DNA of 64,000 bases, from assembly GCF_947179165.1 (NCBI RefSeq), contig NC_077238.1:38615793-38679792 (forward strand), read 5' to 3'. Position 1 is the stretch's first letter; the number at the start of each line of letters is the position of its first letter. Under the pieces are notes generated by a model. The model made no database searches, was not told where the DNA came from, and saw only the letters and a list, made by a program, of their open reading frames with translations. The position numbers were made by a program, and so were the translations under genes. This stretch comes from Solanum dulcamara. Lineage: Eukaryota > Streptophyta > Magnoliopsida > Solanales > Solanaceae. This document shows positions 1-11,260 of the stretch, in pieces.

Positions 1-574
1 GGTGGGGTTGATATTTCAGTCACCGAGCAGTTTATTTGGTTTTTATGTGAGTTTTTTTGTTTTTGAGCTTCTAAATTTATATTTTTTCACTTTGATCAAA
101 ACTTTAGGTGAACAACCTCATATCATAATTTTGATAGTTCTGTTGGCTCCAAAATGTCAATTTTGGTCTAGACGTATGTTTGGTATGGGTTTCGAGGCTT
201 TTGAGTTCATTTTCAGATACCTTATGAGTATGACTAACAACTGGGAAATGTGGTATGTGTCACGATATGATTCATCAGATCATGATGGAACCTACTACAA
301 GTAGTAGATAACCCTAACTCATAGGCGGGAACCAAAATCAACGGGCTACAAGTGGAAAATAAATAAATAAATAAAGTGGAAGACAATAATATTCTGAAAA
401 AAGAGAATTAATTGAATAGGTAATACAAGGGACCACTCCAAATGCCTGACATCAGACAGTATTCGAGCATCTAATCAAAATAAGAGTACAAGAATTTTAC
501 ACAAACAAATATAAGTACAGACTGTCTTCGAAAGTTAACTAAAGACTAGTCCTAGTCTAAAGTAGATCTAAATC
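1..574. other. Unassigned intergenic or repeat remnant
   Basis: No gene is supported. An open stretch of 100 codons at 2-304 has no domain I recognise and no start context, so I do not call it. AT-rich sequence with a short AAAT run near 358-376 lies between it and the first LTR at 575. It is probably the flank of an older transposable element into which element A inserted, but I could not match it to any other part of the window. Confidence 0.4.
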
Positions 575-2930
575 TTCCACGATCCAAGCTAGACCCTAGA
601 CATGACACGATGAATAAGATCCCAAGAGACTCTAAACAAGCCTCTTAAAATAACATAGCATGTATTTGGATAATAAAAATCAATATGAGAGAAATATGGA
701 AGATAAGTCTAAAATAAAATTCTCAATTTAATGAGAATCTAAGCATGACATCCGATAATGCGAGAAATACATGCTAAGTCTGACATAGCCTTTACTAACA
801 TAGATGGAGTATAATAGAAGCCCTAGCTCACTCAAAAAAATATGAGACTAAAAGAAATGAAATAAACATCATAAAATGTATGCGTTCTCGAAGCATGAGG
901 ACTCACTAATAAAGCAACATCGATTGGAACTTGATGAGAATCTAAGCATGACATCCGATAATGTGAGAAATACATGCTAAGTCTGATATAGCCTTTACTA
1001 ACATAGATGGAGTATAATAGAAGCCCTAGCTCACTCAAAAAAATATAAGACTAAAAGAAATGAAATAAACATCATAAAATGTATGCATCCTCGAAGCATG
1101 AGGACTCACTAATAAAGCAACATCGATTGGAACTTGTACTAGCTACGAGGATTAATGGGAGCATCGTGAACTATATTATAAAATATTATAAGAAAAAGAG
1201 CATATATCAGTAGTATAGTATGTAGTGAGTATGAAGAATGTGCAATGCATGAAATAGACATAATAATGCAATGACCAAGCTAAAACATACTGAAGTCCCT
1301 TAAAATATCTTTAGAGCGTAAAACATATTCAATGCAATATTCATAAGAAAATCATAAGAGAGTCATAATGAGAACATAGCATAGAGAGAATCATGAGTCA
1401 TAGTGATAAATACACCCAATCAACATAAACCATGTGAATTAAAACTTGGAGTTCAGTGTCTTTCCCACACCGAAAAGAGGTTGTCCTACTTGCCAGGTAA
1501 AGACCATCAACTTAGGCTATTTGTGGATCCAGTAGATTAAGATTTGATTGTCCATCTAGGGACATCCTATGGTGGCACATAGTTATGGAACCTAGGTAAT
1601 TTCTTCTAGTCCACTTGGTACTAGGTAAGCTCTCAACAAGAATATCATAAATAAAAAGTCAGTTTTTGAGAAGAAAGGCAAGAATCTAGTATTACCAAGT
1701 TCTTCATAGAATACATAAAAAATATAATAATAGCTCCTTAAAAAATATTATGAACCTCAACCCAATGAAAGTCATAAGAGATACTTAATAAAAAGCATAT
1801 AGATCATGATAAATATTTCATAAAAAATCATACTTAAATCAAAGTGACTAAATCATGGAAAACCTTTATGATGAGACTACTTCCCTTTTGAAGGAAATCT
1901 TAATTTCATAAAATTCATGTTGGTGACTCATCTAAAGTATCCTTCAAAACATAGTTCATAAATTCATGATGTATGCAAAATTCTTCAAACATAGTTCATA
2001 ATTATAAAATAGGCATAATGCATGGGTTCTTGTGAAATTCATCACAAATATGTAATTAATACCAATTCATGTATAATAAGATCATTGAGATTAGGTAAAC
2101 ACATAATTGAATGAACCCAATGCAAGATCATCAAAACCCTAGAAAAATTGGATTGGAATTCATGGAAAAAGTAGAAAAATCTTTGGGACTCTATGGATAG
2201 AAGAGTATCCATGAATGAAATTCTCACATACCTCACTGAAATCTAGCCTTGAAACTTGAGTGGAGACTTGACTTCTTGTAACCCTAGCTTGGAGAAGAGA
2301 CGACCAATAGAGAGAAAACTCTTGAATGCCTTAGAGATTTTAGGAGAATGGGAGTGAATAAGGAAAATTTCAGGGTTTGGGTAGATTTAGGTCATCCCAA
2401 GTATCCCAAATTGACATATCTTAGGTGTTAGAAGAATGGAAAATGTCCAAAATTCTCCTGGATTAATTCCACCGGAAGCGAACTATGTAGGTCCTCCTAC
2501 GATCCGTGCCTTTGATTAGTAGAAACCATGTCCAAAATTTAGAGCTAATGGAATTGGCCCTATGACCCTACGGCCCTAGTCTATGGGTCGTCGAAGACCC
2601 TACAAGTCATCAAACCCAATCATCATGTATAAATTAAAGTTCTAACTCTTTCATGGAATATACCTTATCTACTGGAAGTTGCAAATCCTCAGGAGTCTTC
2701 CTACGATCCCTATCTACAAAACGTAGGGCTTCGCAAAGTCCATAGATGACCCTTGTAGGTCAAACCCTGAGTTTCCAGATTTTTCTCAAGTATTAGGATC
2801 CCCTACAAATGCCTTCCTATAGACCGTAACACCTTGTATGGTCCATAAGTAGTCCTTGTCTGAGCTGCAATAAAAAACAAATCTGTAACTTTCTCCTTCC
2901 TTTCAACTTTTTAACTTTTGAGGTCTTACA
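575..2930 (-). repeat. Element A 3' LTR
   Basis: Read on the minus strand it begins TGTAAGACCTC at 2930, next to the polypurine tract, and ends near 575 in a degenerate form of the usual TGAC/CA end. It matches the truncated LTR at 7742-8870 over several blocks. It contains a 203-bp tandem duplication (731-1136) and, near its minus-strand start (about 2470-2870), a block of repeated CTACG/CGTAG-like motifs. Confidence 0.88.
731..1136 (-). repeat. 203-bp tandem duplication inside the LTR of element A
   Basis: Two head-to-tail units, 731-933 and 934-1136, each starting ATGAGAATCT. I count only about four differences between them by eye. The other LTR of the same element (7742-8870) has a single copy of this segment, so the duplication arose in this LTR after insertion, or this copy replaced the original. 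Confidence 0.92.
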
Positions 2931-2946
2931 ATATCTCCTTCTTGGG
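2931..2946 (-). other. Polypurine tract of element A
   Basis: On the minus strand the purine run AAGAAGGAGATAT lies directly against the TGTAAGACC start of the 3' LTR. This is where plus-strand DNA synthesis is primed in LTR retrotransposons. The same layout, purines ending in GATAT, is seen in elements B and D. Confidence 0.8.
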
Positions 2947-3182
2947 AATATTCATCTTCAAATGAGACTCAAGCTAGCATGAATAGTGTAGAAAAAGAGA
3001 TCTAACAACCCAACATGAATGCAAAATACATCAAAAATACATAAAGACTAAGAAGTAATGAACACGAGGGTAAAACATGACTTTAAAACCAATTTCATGA
3101 ACATGCATGCATATGGAAACACGAGAGTAACTGAGACGCATGAATCCAAAAGAGTAAATATGAGAAACTAATACCTCAATCT

Positions 3183-4830
3183 AAACTGCAGCAAAGGAAA
3201 AGATATGAGGATAATGGGACATCATATCAGCTTCGGCCTGGCACGTAGCACCCTCAACTAATTGATTCTTCTAAAGAACTTCTTATTCCTCAACTTCCGA
3301 ACTTGATGATAAAGAATCTCAACAAAAACCTCTTTATAAGATAGAATTTCTTTCACAATAACACTTTCTAATTGCACAATATAAGTAGGATCACCCATAC
3401 ACTATTTCAACAAAGAGACATGAAATAACGGATGCATCGATGCCGATCCCAAAGGCAAATCCAACTCATAAGCCACCTTGCTGAAAAGCCTCAAAATCTA
3501 ATACGGGCCTACAGAATGAGGACTTAATTTCCCCTTCTTACCAAAACTCATCACACTCTTCATAGGAGAGATTTTCAAGTAAATCCAATCATTAACTTCA
3601 AACTCAAGCTTTTTTTGTCTCACATCTGAATAGGATTTCTATTGAAATTAGGCAGTTTTGAACATCTCTCTCTAATGAGTTAAACTCTCTCCATAGCTTC
3701 ACAAACTAAATAAGGCCCTATCAAAGTGACCTCACCAATGTCAAAATACCCAATAAGAGATCTACATCTCCTACCATAGAGAGGCTCAAACAGAGGCATT
3801 TGAAAACTAGAATTATAGTTATTATTATAGAAAAAATCAATTAATGGAAAATGGTCATCCCCATTAACTTTGAAGTTGATCATATATGCCCTTTACATAT
3901 CCTTTAAATGTTGATTAGTCTGTTTGACTTGACCATCGGTCTGAGGGTGAAAAGTTATACTAAGTTTAACTTGAGTATCAAGACCCTTTTAAAACGATCC
4001 CCAAAACTAAGAAGTAAATTGCATACCTTAGTTTGAAAATGATAGACAGTGGGACATCATGCAACTTAACCAACTCTCAAATGTAAATCCTAGCATAATA
4101 CTCAGCTTAATAAGAAGTCTTAATGGGAAGAAAATGAGCCAACATAATCATTCGGTCCACCACAACCCAAATTAAATCATATTGCCTACGAGTACGAGGT
4201 AAATCCGTAATGAAGTCTATATTCAAATCTTTCCACTTTCCAAGTAAGAATCTCAATGTATTGAGCTAAACCTCTCAATTTTTGATGTTCGACCTTCACT
4301 TGTTGATAATTAGGACACTTAGCCACAATCTCTACAATGTCCTTCTTCATGCCATTCCACTAATAAACTTTCCTCCAATCAAGATACATCTTTGTGGAAT
4401 TTGGGTGAATATAACACCAAGAATTATGAACTTTGGAAAATATCATTTCCCTCAAGGCATCAACATCGGGGACACATAATCGACCTTGATAACAAAATAC
4501 ACTATCTTCACCTTGAGAGAAAGCGTTAATGGCTTTTCCAAAAACCTCTTTCATTAATTCAACAAAAATTGGATCATTATCTTTCTTTTCCTTCACATTC
4601 AACACAAGAGACAATTCTAAGCTATTCTGTACAACAACATTACCATCCTCGTAATCAACCAAATAAATACCCAAATGAGCTATTCTATGCACATCATGAA
4701 ACAAATCATTCTTCTCATCCTCAATATGGATAATACTACTCATGGACAATCTACTAGGAACATAGACAACCTTATTTGCCTTTATGGGATGGTAGAAAAC
4801 ACTGATGTCATAATCTGTAAGAAAATACAA
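3183..4830 (-). pseudogene. Element A integrase and chromodomain remnant
   Basis: Reading from 4830 down: the RNase H-integrase tether, with the YDISVFYHP-like block that follows RNase H in this clade; the integrase zinc-binding region (CYIHPNSTKMY near 4390-4420); the integrase core, much frameshifted; then a chromodomain whose last residues resemble MMSHYPHIF before a stop near 3182. Integrase would join element DNA to the chromosome and the chromodomain would guide it to heterochromatin; that is family knowledge. The longest open piece is 156 codons (4360-4830). Several stops and frameshifts interrupt the rest, so it is a pseudogene. Confidence 0.85.
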
Positions 4831-6030
4831 GTCATCTCCTCTATCAAAGGTTCAAATCATGATCGGTAAACACATCTAGATGAACACTGTATAGATAGTG
4901 TCTCCAAAATAAATACCACCACTGCTAGCTCCTAGTCATGAGTCTGGTAGTCCTTTTCATAAGCCTTAAGTTTCCTAGAAGTATAGACTATTAGTTTACA
5001 AATTTTCATCAAAACACAACCTAGACCAATCCTCGAGGCATCACGATACACAACAAACCCACTAGATCCTTCTAATATAGTTGAAATTGGGGCAGATGTA
5101 AGTCTATCTTTTAAATATTTGAAACACTTCTCACATGCTTCGAAATATTAGAATTTCATATTCATTTGAATCCAAATAGTCAAAGGCATAACAATGTACA
5201 AAAATACTTTCACAAAATGTCTGTAGTAACTAGCTAAACCTAAGAATCTCTGAATATCTAATGGAGAAAGAGGTTTAGGCTAGTTCTTAACCATTTCAAT
5301 CTTTTTAAGATCAACTCTAATACCATCACGAGAAATAATATGTCAACGGAATGCTACCGACCTGAACCAATATTCACACTTACTAAAATTAACAAATAAT
5401 TGATGATCCTTGAGAATTGTCAAGAAAATCCTTAAACGATCGGCATGCTCATCCTCACTCTAAGAATAGATCGAAATATCATTGATGAACAGAATAATAA
5501 ACGTATCCATGTATTGCTTGGAAACCCTTTATATCAAGTCCATCAAAGTAGCATGAGCATTTGTTAGTCCAAATGACAACCGAAAATTCATAGTGACCAT
5601 ACCGAGTTTTGAAGGTTATCTTCAAAATATCACATGCTCTCACTCTAAGATAACAATAACACAATCGAAGATCAATCTTTTAAAAGTAGCTAGAACTTTA
5701 AAGTTTATCAAACAAGTCATTGATCCTTGGTATGGAATACTAATTATTGAATGTAACATTTTTCAACTATCGATAATCAATGGACATACGGAGAGAACCA
5801 TACTTCTGTTGAACAAAGAGAATTGGAGCTTCCTATTGAGAGATACTTGGTCTAATAAACTCTTTATCCAGAAGGTCCTTTAACTGATCCTTTAACTCCT
5901 TAAGTTCAATCGGTCCATTCTATAAGGAGGAATAGAGGTAGGTTTAGTATCTGGGAGATGATCAATACTAAAATCTATTTCCCTTTTGGGAGGAATATCA
6001 AGAAGATCATCAGGAAACACTTCTAGAAAC
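4831..6030 (-). pseudogene. Element A reverse transcriptase-RNase H remnant
   Basis: On the minus strand the RT palm motif reads FINDI near 5475-5500 where an active enzyme has FIDDI, so the first of the two adjacent catalytic aspartates is asparagine. Downstream are the FSKCE-like block, the PLSPLDI-like connection region and RNase H remnants (CDASS-like segment around 5030). Many frameshifts are present. The D to N change fits deamination of a CpG in ATCGAT (see findings). Confidence 0.82.
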
Positions 6031-7525
6031 TCATTCGTTATAGAAAATGATGCAAAAGTCAGGGTTTCAGAATTTTTATCCCTAACCTATACTAGATGAT
6101 GGATGAAACCTTTGGAAATCACCTTTTGACCCTTAAGGAATGATATAAACTAACCCTTAAATACGAGTTACTACCCTTTCAGTCTATGATTAGTCTATAA
6201 GGGATTTGGAACTAACCACTTAGGTTCTACAGTCAACAGAGGCATAATAGGTATAAAGACAATATATATCAATAATAACATCAAAGAAAGTCATATCAAG
6301 CTCTACAAGATCAACTGAGGGGTTGTTATGAAAAACTGAGACCAAACAATTTCAATAGACTCGATTAACTAGAATTGAATTACTAATAGGAGTATAGGCT
6401 GAGAAAGTCTCTAACAAGATTTTAGGTTTGATATCAAACTTCAAAATAGATAAGAATTCATTAAAGAAATATTTTCTCCAGGATCTAACAAAGCATTAAC
6501 ATCAAACTAAAAGACTCGTAACATATTAGTGACCACATTTGGAGAATCCTCCAAATTTCTCATAGTCTAAAGAGCATAAAACCTGTTCAGGCATTGACCA
6601 CCATAAGAGCCCAATGAAGTACTTTCTAGTTGGGCGACCTGAAGAACTAGTATGAGTCTGATGACCATCCTTACCGTTGATAGAAATTGAAGGGAAATCC
6701 CTCAACTTGTGACCCATATTACCACAACCATAGCATGCATCTGAACTAGCCAAGCAATCTCCTCGATGGTTCTTCCTACACTTCTTACATGTGGCGATAG
6801 TCTAACCACTCAAAACTCCTCCTTGATCCTTAGAATTAGACACCCTATCTTTATTGATATTTTGGAATGGAACAAGAGAAGAATTTTATCTAGATTAATT
6901 TTGTCAAAACCTAGAACGACCTCATTATCAGACCTTGAATAACATAAATCACCACTATTTGTGCGAGCCCTCTTGAACTCTCTAGCCCTCTCCTTAAGCT
7001 TTTCCTCCTTATTTATTCAACATGCACCTCTCTCAACTCAACGGGTGAGAAGCAGTCTAGAAAAACATCTTTAAAATTGCCCCAATTCAAGGGACCCTCA
7101 CTTTTAACTCTCTCCTTCTTCTATTGGCTCAAAAAAAATTGAGCCACTCCCATTAATTGATAAGTGACCAAATCTTTCTTCTCTACCAGAGTCACACCCA
7201 TGATATCAACAATATCTTGAATTCCCTTGATGAACTCTTGTGGATCCTCATTCACCTTCCAACCATGATATTCTAGAGAATTCATTCTTGTGAAGTCATG
7301 AAATTTTGTGGTCGCCTTACTCACATTTTGATTCATGGGAGCTACCACCTCTCAGTTGAATTGTGCCGATATAACTTGGGCAATTACTTGAAAAGTGGCC
7401 CTAAATTTGTCATTAGTAACTTGCTCGGCCAATGGATCAACCGGATCTTGAGGTTCTTGGTGCTACTTATCTTCATCTTCATTAACATTCAATTTCTTTC
7501 TCATGTAAGCAATTCTGGGAAGCAT
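6031..7525 (-). pseudogene. Element A gag and protease remnant
   Basis: The likely gag start is the ATG at 7525 (MLPRIAYMRKK-like). The gag core at 7121-7348 has the block LEYHGWKVNEDPQEFI typical of Tekay gag. A zinc knuckle follows at about 6690-6735: CYGCGNMGHKLRDF, which keeps C, C and H but has F in place of the last Cys of CX2CX4HX4C. Protease and the linker to RT lie between there and about 6030 and are badly broken. Gag would form the particle and the knuckle would bind the RNA. Confidence 0.82.
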
Positions 7526-7741
7526 TTCTGTAATGTAAAGAACAATAGTTAGAAGAAATACCTTATAGAGTTCAACTCTATCCCACAACTTAAGAGTGAT
7601 GAAAGGAGTATTTTTTTTTTAATGTCTCATAGACTCTCATTCATAAATGTGGCACATTTCACACCTATGAACAAGACTCTACTTGATGCATCTTTGTCAG
7701 ACACCCTAGGACACTTGACCCTAATGCTCTGATATCAAGTT
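7526..7741 (-). other. Element A 5' leader with tRNA-iMet-like primer site
   Basis: The minus-strand primer site ACTTGATATCAGAGC (about 7726-7740) lies beside the 5' LTR. It differs from the usual TGGTATCAGAGC by one base in the core. The rest is untranslated leader up to the gag start, including a run of T on the plus strand at 7611-7620. Confidence 0.75.
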
Positions 7742-8870
7742 TATCACAATTCAAGCCAGACCTTAGATGTGACATGGAGAAAAAGATCCCGAGAGACCCT
7801 AAAAAGCCTCTTAGCATAACATAGCATTACTTAGGATAATATAAAATCAACATGAAATAAATGTGGAAGGTAATTCTCAAAATAGAAAGCTCAATGTGAC
7901 AAAATCTAAACATGACATTTGATAATGTGAGAAATACATGGTAAGTTTGACATAGTCTCTACTAACATAGAATAGGGTGTAGGACAAGCCCTAGCTCACC
8001 CAAAAAATTTTATACTAAAAGTAATGAAATAAAACATCATAATATAGGTGTGTACTCGAAGCATAAGGATTTACCAATAGAGTAATACCGACTGGACCTA
8101 TGCTTGTCATGAGAATAAGTGGGAGTGCCGTGACCTATATTATAAAATAATATAGGCAAAATATTATACGTCAGTACTATAGAATGTACTGAGTATGGAG
8201 AATGTGCAATGCATGACATAAATGTGATAATGAAATAACCAAGCTAAAACATAATAAAGTCCTTTAAAACATCTTTAGAGCATAAAATATTGTCAATGCA
8301 ATATTCATAAGAAAATCATAAGAGAGTCATAATGAGAGCATATCATAGTGAGAATCATGAGTAATATTGAGATATACCATCAATAGACATAAGTCATGTG
8401 AGCTATAACATAGATTCCAGTATCTTCCCCACACTAAAAAGAGGTTGTCCTACTTACAAGGTAAGGACCATTATCATGAGCTATTTGTGGACCCACTAGC
8501 TTAAGCTTTGATTGTCCAACTTGGGACATCCTATAGGGGAATGTAGGGAAATCTTTGGGACTTCATGGATGGAAGAGGATCCATAGATGAAATTCCCACA
8601 TACCTCACTAAAGTCTATCCTTGAAACTTGAAAGGGGACTTGACTTTTTGGAAGCCTAGCTAGGAGAAGAAGATGACCCTTAGAGAGAAAACCCATGAAT
8701 TCCTTTGATATTTTAGAAGGATGGGAGTTAATGTGGGAAATTTGAAGTGTTTGGGTAGTTATAGGTCATCCAAAGTAGCCCAAAATAATGTAGCTTAGGT
8801 GTTAAAAGAATGATGGATTTACAAAATATCCATGGATTAATTCTATCGGAAGTGACCTACGTAGCTTAGG
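7742..8870 (-). repeat. Element A 5' LTR, internally deleted and truncated
   Basis: Matches the 3' LTR from its end through the segment equal to about 1560. It then jumps, near 8530-8545, to sequence equal to about 2170 of the other LTR, so roughly 600 bp are missing. It stops near 8870 at the equivalent of about 2490, leaving out the last 440 bp or so. Beyond this point the sequence belongs to the LTR of element D. Confidence 0.82.
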
Positions 8871-9269
8871 TGTTATGATGATGTTTTAAAGAATACCATT
8901 GGGATAATTGTTACACCCCACATCTTTGAACTCGGAAGGTTCCTTAAGTTACTTAGAAGCTAGTATGTGAGCCACTTAAGTTACGACCCTATTGAACAAC
9001 TCTAAGAATGGAGAATCTGACACCCCATGGTAGGGAAGGAGGGAAATAGGGTCAAGAGAAGTCGGAAGGAGTAGGAGGCCAAGTAACGAGTCGTAGGACT
9101 TGACTTATCTACATAAACTACTAATTTAGAAGTCTTACATACGTGAGTTACTTGATTACATACCAAGCTTGTGTAGCAAGGGTTTCATAGGCTCTTAAAG
9201 TGAGACGAGATTACAAATGAGATTACGAATCCATAAGGAGGAAAAAAATGTGTGGGGCAGCCAATGGGA

Positions 9270-9450
9270 GGGTGACACGTGGCAGCACCTAAGCAAGCAG
9301 GTGACCTACCTACTTGGGGGAGGTGGGCCCCACTGCCACGTGGCAACCCTTTCTTCAACATGTAGAGGTTGTGGCCCAATAGGGGATGGACATATGTCAC
9401 CTCTTGGGGATGACACATGTCACACCCTAGGGCCACATATATGTATGGAT
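9270..9450 (+). promoter_or_regulatory. Predicted LTR promoter of S1: two CACGTG boxes and a TATA box
   Basis: CACGTG palindromes lie at 9276-9281 and 9337-9342, each in an ACGTGGC context like plant G-box/ABRE sites. A TATA-like CATATATGTA follows at about 9436-9445. The same order and rough spacing occur in S2, H and I. Promoter activity is inferred, not shown. Confidence 0.55.
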
Positions 9451-9835
9451 ATGTATCATATACTCCAACTTCCTTCATCAAATTTCCGGCAAACAAAAAT
9501 AGATAAACAAACCCTAATCTAGAGAGAAAATTGCGATGGCTTGGGAGAAAAATAAGGTAAGTCCCGATTTCGTTCCATAAATTAACTATATAGCATATAC
9601 CATGATGATATGGAAGTATTAGTAGAATAAAATTAGTGTTCGGTGCAGCCAAAAAACCCTTTTTTGGTATCATAACTTCGGGCGAGTCGTTTGGAGTTTA
9701 TATTGTGTAATGTTGCCATGTTATATATATATGAGCTGTTGGTTGTATTTTTGGTTGTCTGAGGTGTTAATTACATGGTTGGAAAATTCAGATAGGGCAT
9801 ATTATAGAGGAGGTGTTGTCCAATTTCCATTAACA

Positions 9836-9851
9836 CCTTAACTAGTTAAGG
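9836..9851. other. Perfect 16-bp palindrome in LTR S1
   Basis: CCTTAACTAGTTAAGG reads the same on both strands and is followed by a second CTAGT. The identical 16-mer is in S2 at 36694-36709, and degraded versions are in S3 (near 40183) and I (near 59567). It may be a protein-binding site of this LTR family; the function is unknown. Confidence 0.7.
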
Positions 9852-10530
9852 AACTAGTCGAGAGGTGAGCGAGGAGATAAATGCTATGAATATTTGTGGG
9901 TAGCCTAAGTTTCTAAAAAGTCTAAGGGTTATTAATACTCGCCTTACTTCCGTGTTAAATAAGTTGCGAGGACAATGACATAAACACAATTAAGGGGAGT
10001 CCATAAGAGGTATGTGAAGCCTATCCCTTCTTTTCTTTTGGTATGTCATAAAGCTAAGTAAACAGTGACATACCATCTAAAGTAATTCCATTCTTGAATT
10101 CTCCTTATTCAGTTCTGAATGTTAAAGCTTGTGTGATAGTTAGGCTAATTTCCTTGAATCTTTTATACACTGAGGACTTAATGAATATACAGACTACTAG
10201 TCATAACACTATTCGAAGATAAACACTCTAGAATTCTTAAGTGAATAGTCTTACTTTGGTTTATGTCTAGGAACCTTGAGATGTAATTAATGTAGCCCCT
10301 AATGGCATTTAGAGGGCAGCTAGTATAACTATACTGTTACTCGAATTCTTAGACAATAACCTAGTCCTCTTATAGAGCTGAGTCTCAGATAATGACTTAA
10401 ACTGTGTTTTGTTTCTCACTACTCTACTCGTGTATACTGTAACACTTCTTATCCGAGTCCCAGGCCGATTATCAGATTAGTGCAATTCATTGCATTGTTC
10501 ACTAAGTCCCTCGCTAGAGGGCCGGCATCC

Positions 10531-10558
<28 letters not shown>
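10531..10558. repeat. (AT)14 microsatellite
   Basis: Fourteen uninterrupted AT units inside LTR S1, directly before the short tandem array at 10559. Confidence 0.97.
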
Positions 10559-10564
<6 letters not shown>

Positions 10565-10690
10565 CTGAGGCCTGATACTGATATTATGATGATGTGTTAT
10601 AATAAGGTGACGATGGCCTGGGGCATAATACTGTTACTATGATGATATATTGTAATAAGACGATGATGGCATGGGGCCTGATAGTGAAAC
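10559..10690 (+). repeat. Degenerate tandem array of about 50-bp units in S1
   Basis: About two and a half units beginning GATGGCCTG(A/G)GG and running to the next GATGGC. The matching array in the LTR of element I lies at about 60405-60545. Confidence 0.75.
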
Positions 10691-11154
10691 TACATATATG
10701 ATTTACCGGACCCCTGACGGGGTAGGCTATATTGAAAATTTTAGCATGCATGTTTTTTTTATGATTCACAGAGTACAGGTACATGTTTCTGATTTGATAA
10801 ATTGTTCTCCTGCTCCTCTATTTTGGATGTACTTCTGGTTTGGTTACATTAAAGTTTACATACTTAGTACATATGTCATACTGACCCCTTATCTTTGGGG
10901 GAATGCATTTCATGCCCGCAGGTGCAGGTACACAGGTTAGGGATCCGCCACCACAGGAGTCCTAATCAGCAGTCCAAGAACGCTCCATTGTGCTGGAGCC
11001 TGATTTTGGATACTAAAACTTGATGCATGTATATAAGTTTTGTTCACGGGTATGGCGGGGGCCCTGTCCCACCTTATGTTAGTGTTCTTTTGACTCTTAG
11101 AGTTCTGTGGATACAGATGTGGGTTGTATTTATTTAAAGAATATATGTATATAA

Positions 11155-11260
11155 GTTGTATATACATTGTATATAGACTGTATCTAAGCTGTATATGAGC
11201 TGTATATAAGTTGTGTATGGGCTGTGTATGAGTTGTGCCTGAGTAGTATATGGGTTGTCT
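11155..11260 (+). repeat. Short tandem motif array (CTGTATATGAG-like, about 11-12 bp)
   Basis: Eight or so imperfect copies of a (C/T)TGTATATGAG-like unit near the end of S1. No coding role is apparent. Confidence 0.7.

Larger units (their letters stand above)
575..8870 (-). mobile_element. Element A: decayed Ty3/gypsy chromovirus (Tekay/Del type), minus strand
   Basis: On the minus strand the order is 5' LTR (7742-8870, truncated), tRNA-iMet-like primer site, gag, protease, RT, RNase H, integrase, chromodomain, polypurine tract and 3' LTR (575-2930). Many stops and frameshifts break all reading frames, so it cannot encode a working polyprotein. The clade call rests on the C-terminal chromodomain block followed by a stop and the primer site complementary to initiator tRNA-Met. 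A candidate left target duplication AAATC (570-574) cannot be confirmed because the right end is missing at the junction with element D near 8870. Confidence 0.88.

Noticed and set aside
2..304. 100-codon open stretch at the left edge
   Set aside because: No recognisable domain, begins at the window edge, low-complexity hydrophobic composition; not supported as a gene.
9185..9673. 162-codon open stretch, minus strand
   Set aside because: It lies inside solo LTR S1, antisense to its promoter, has no domain and is not kept in the other LTR copies.
10531..10558. AT tract as an origin or matrix attachment site
   Set aside because: A simple microsatellite; nothing else supports such a role.
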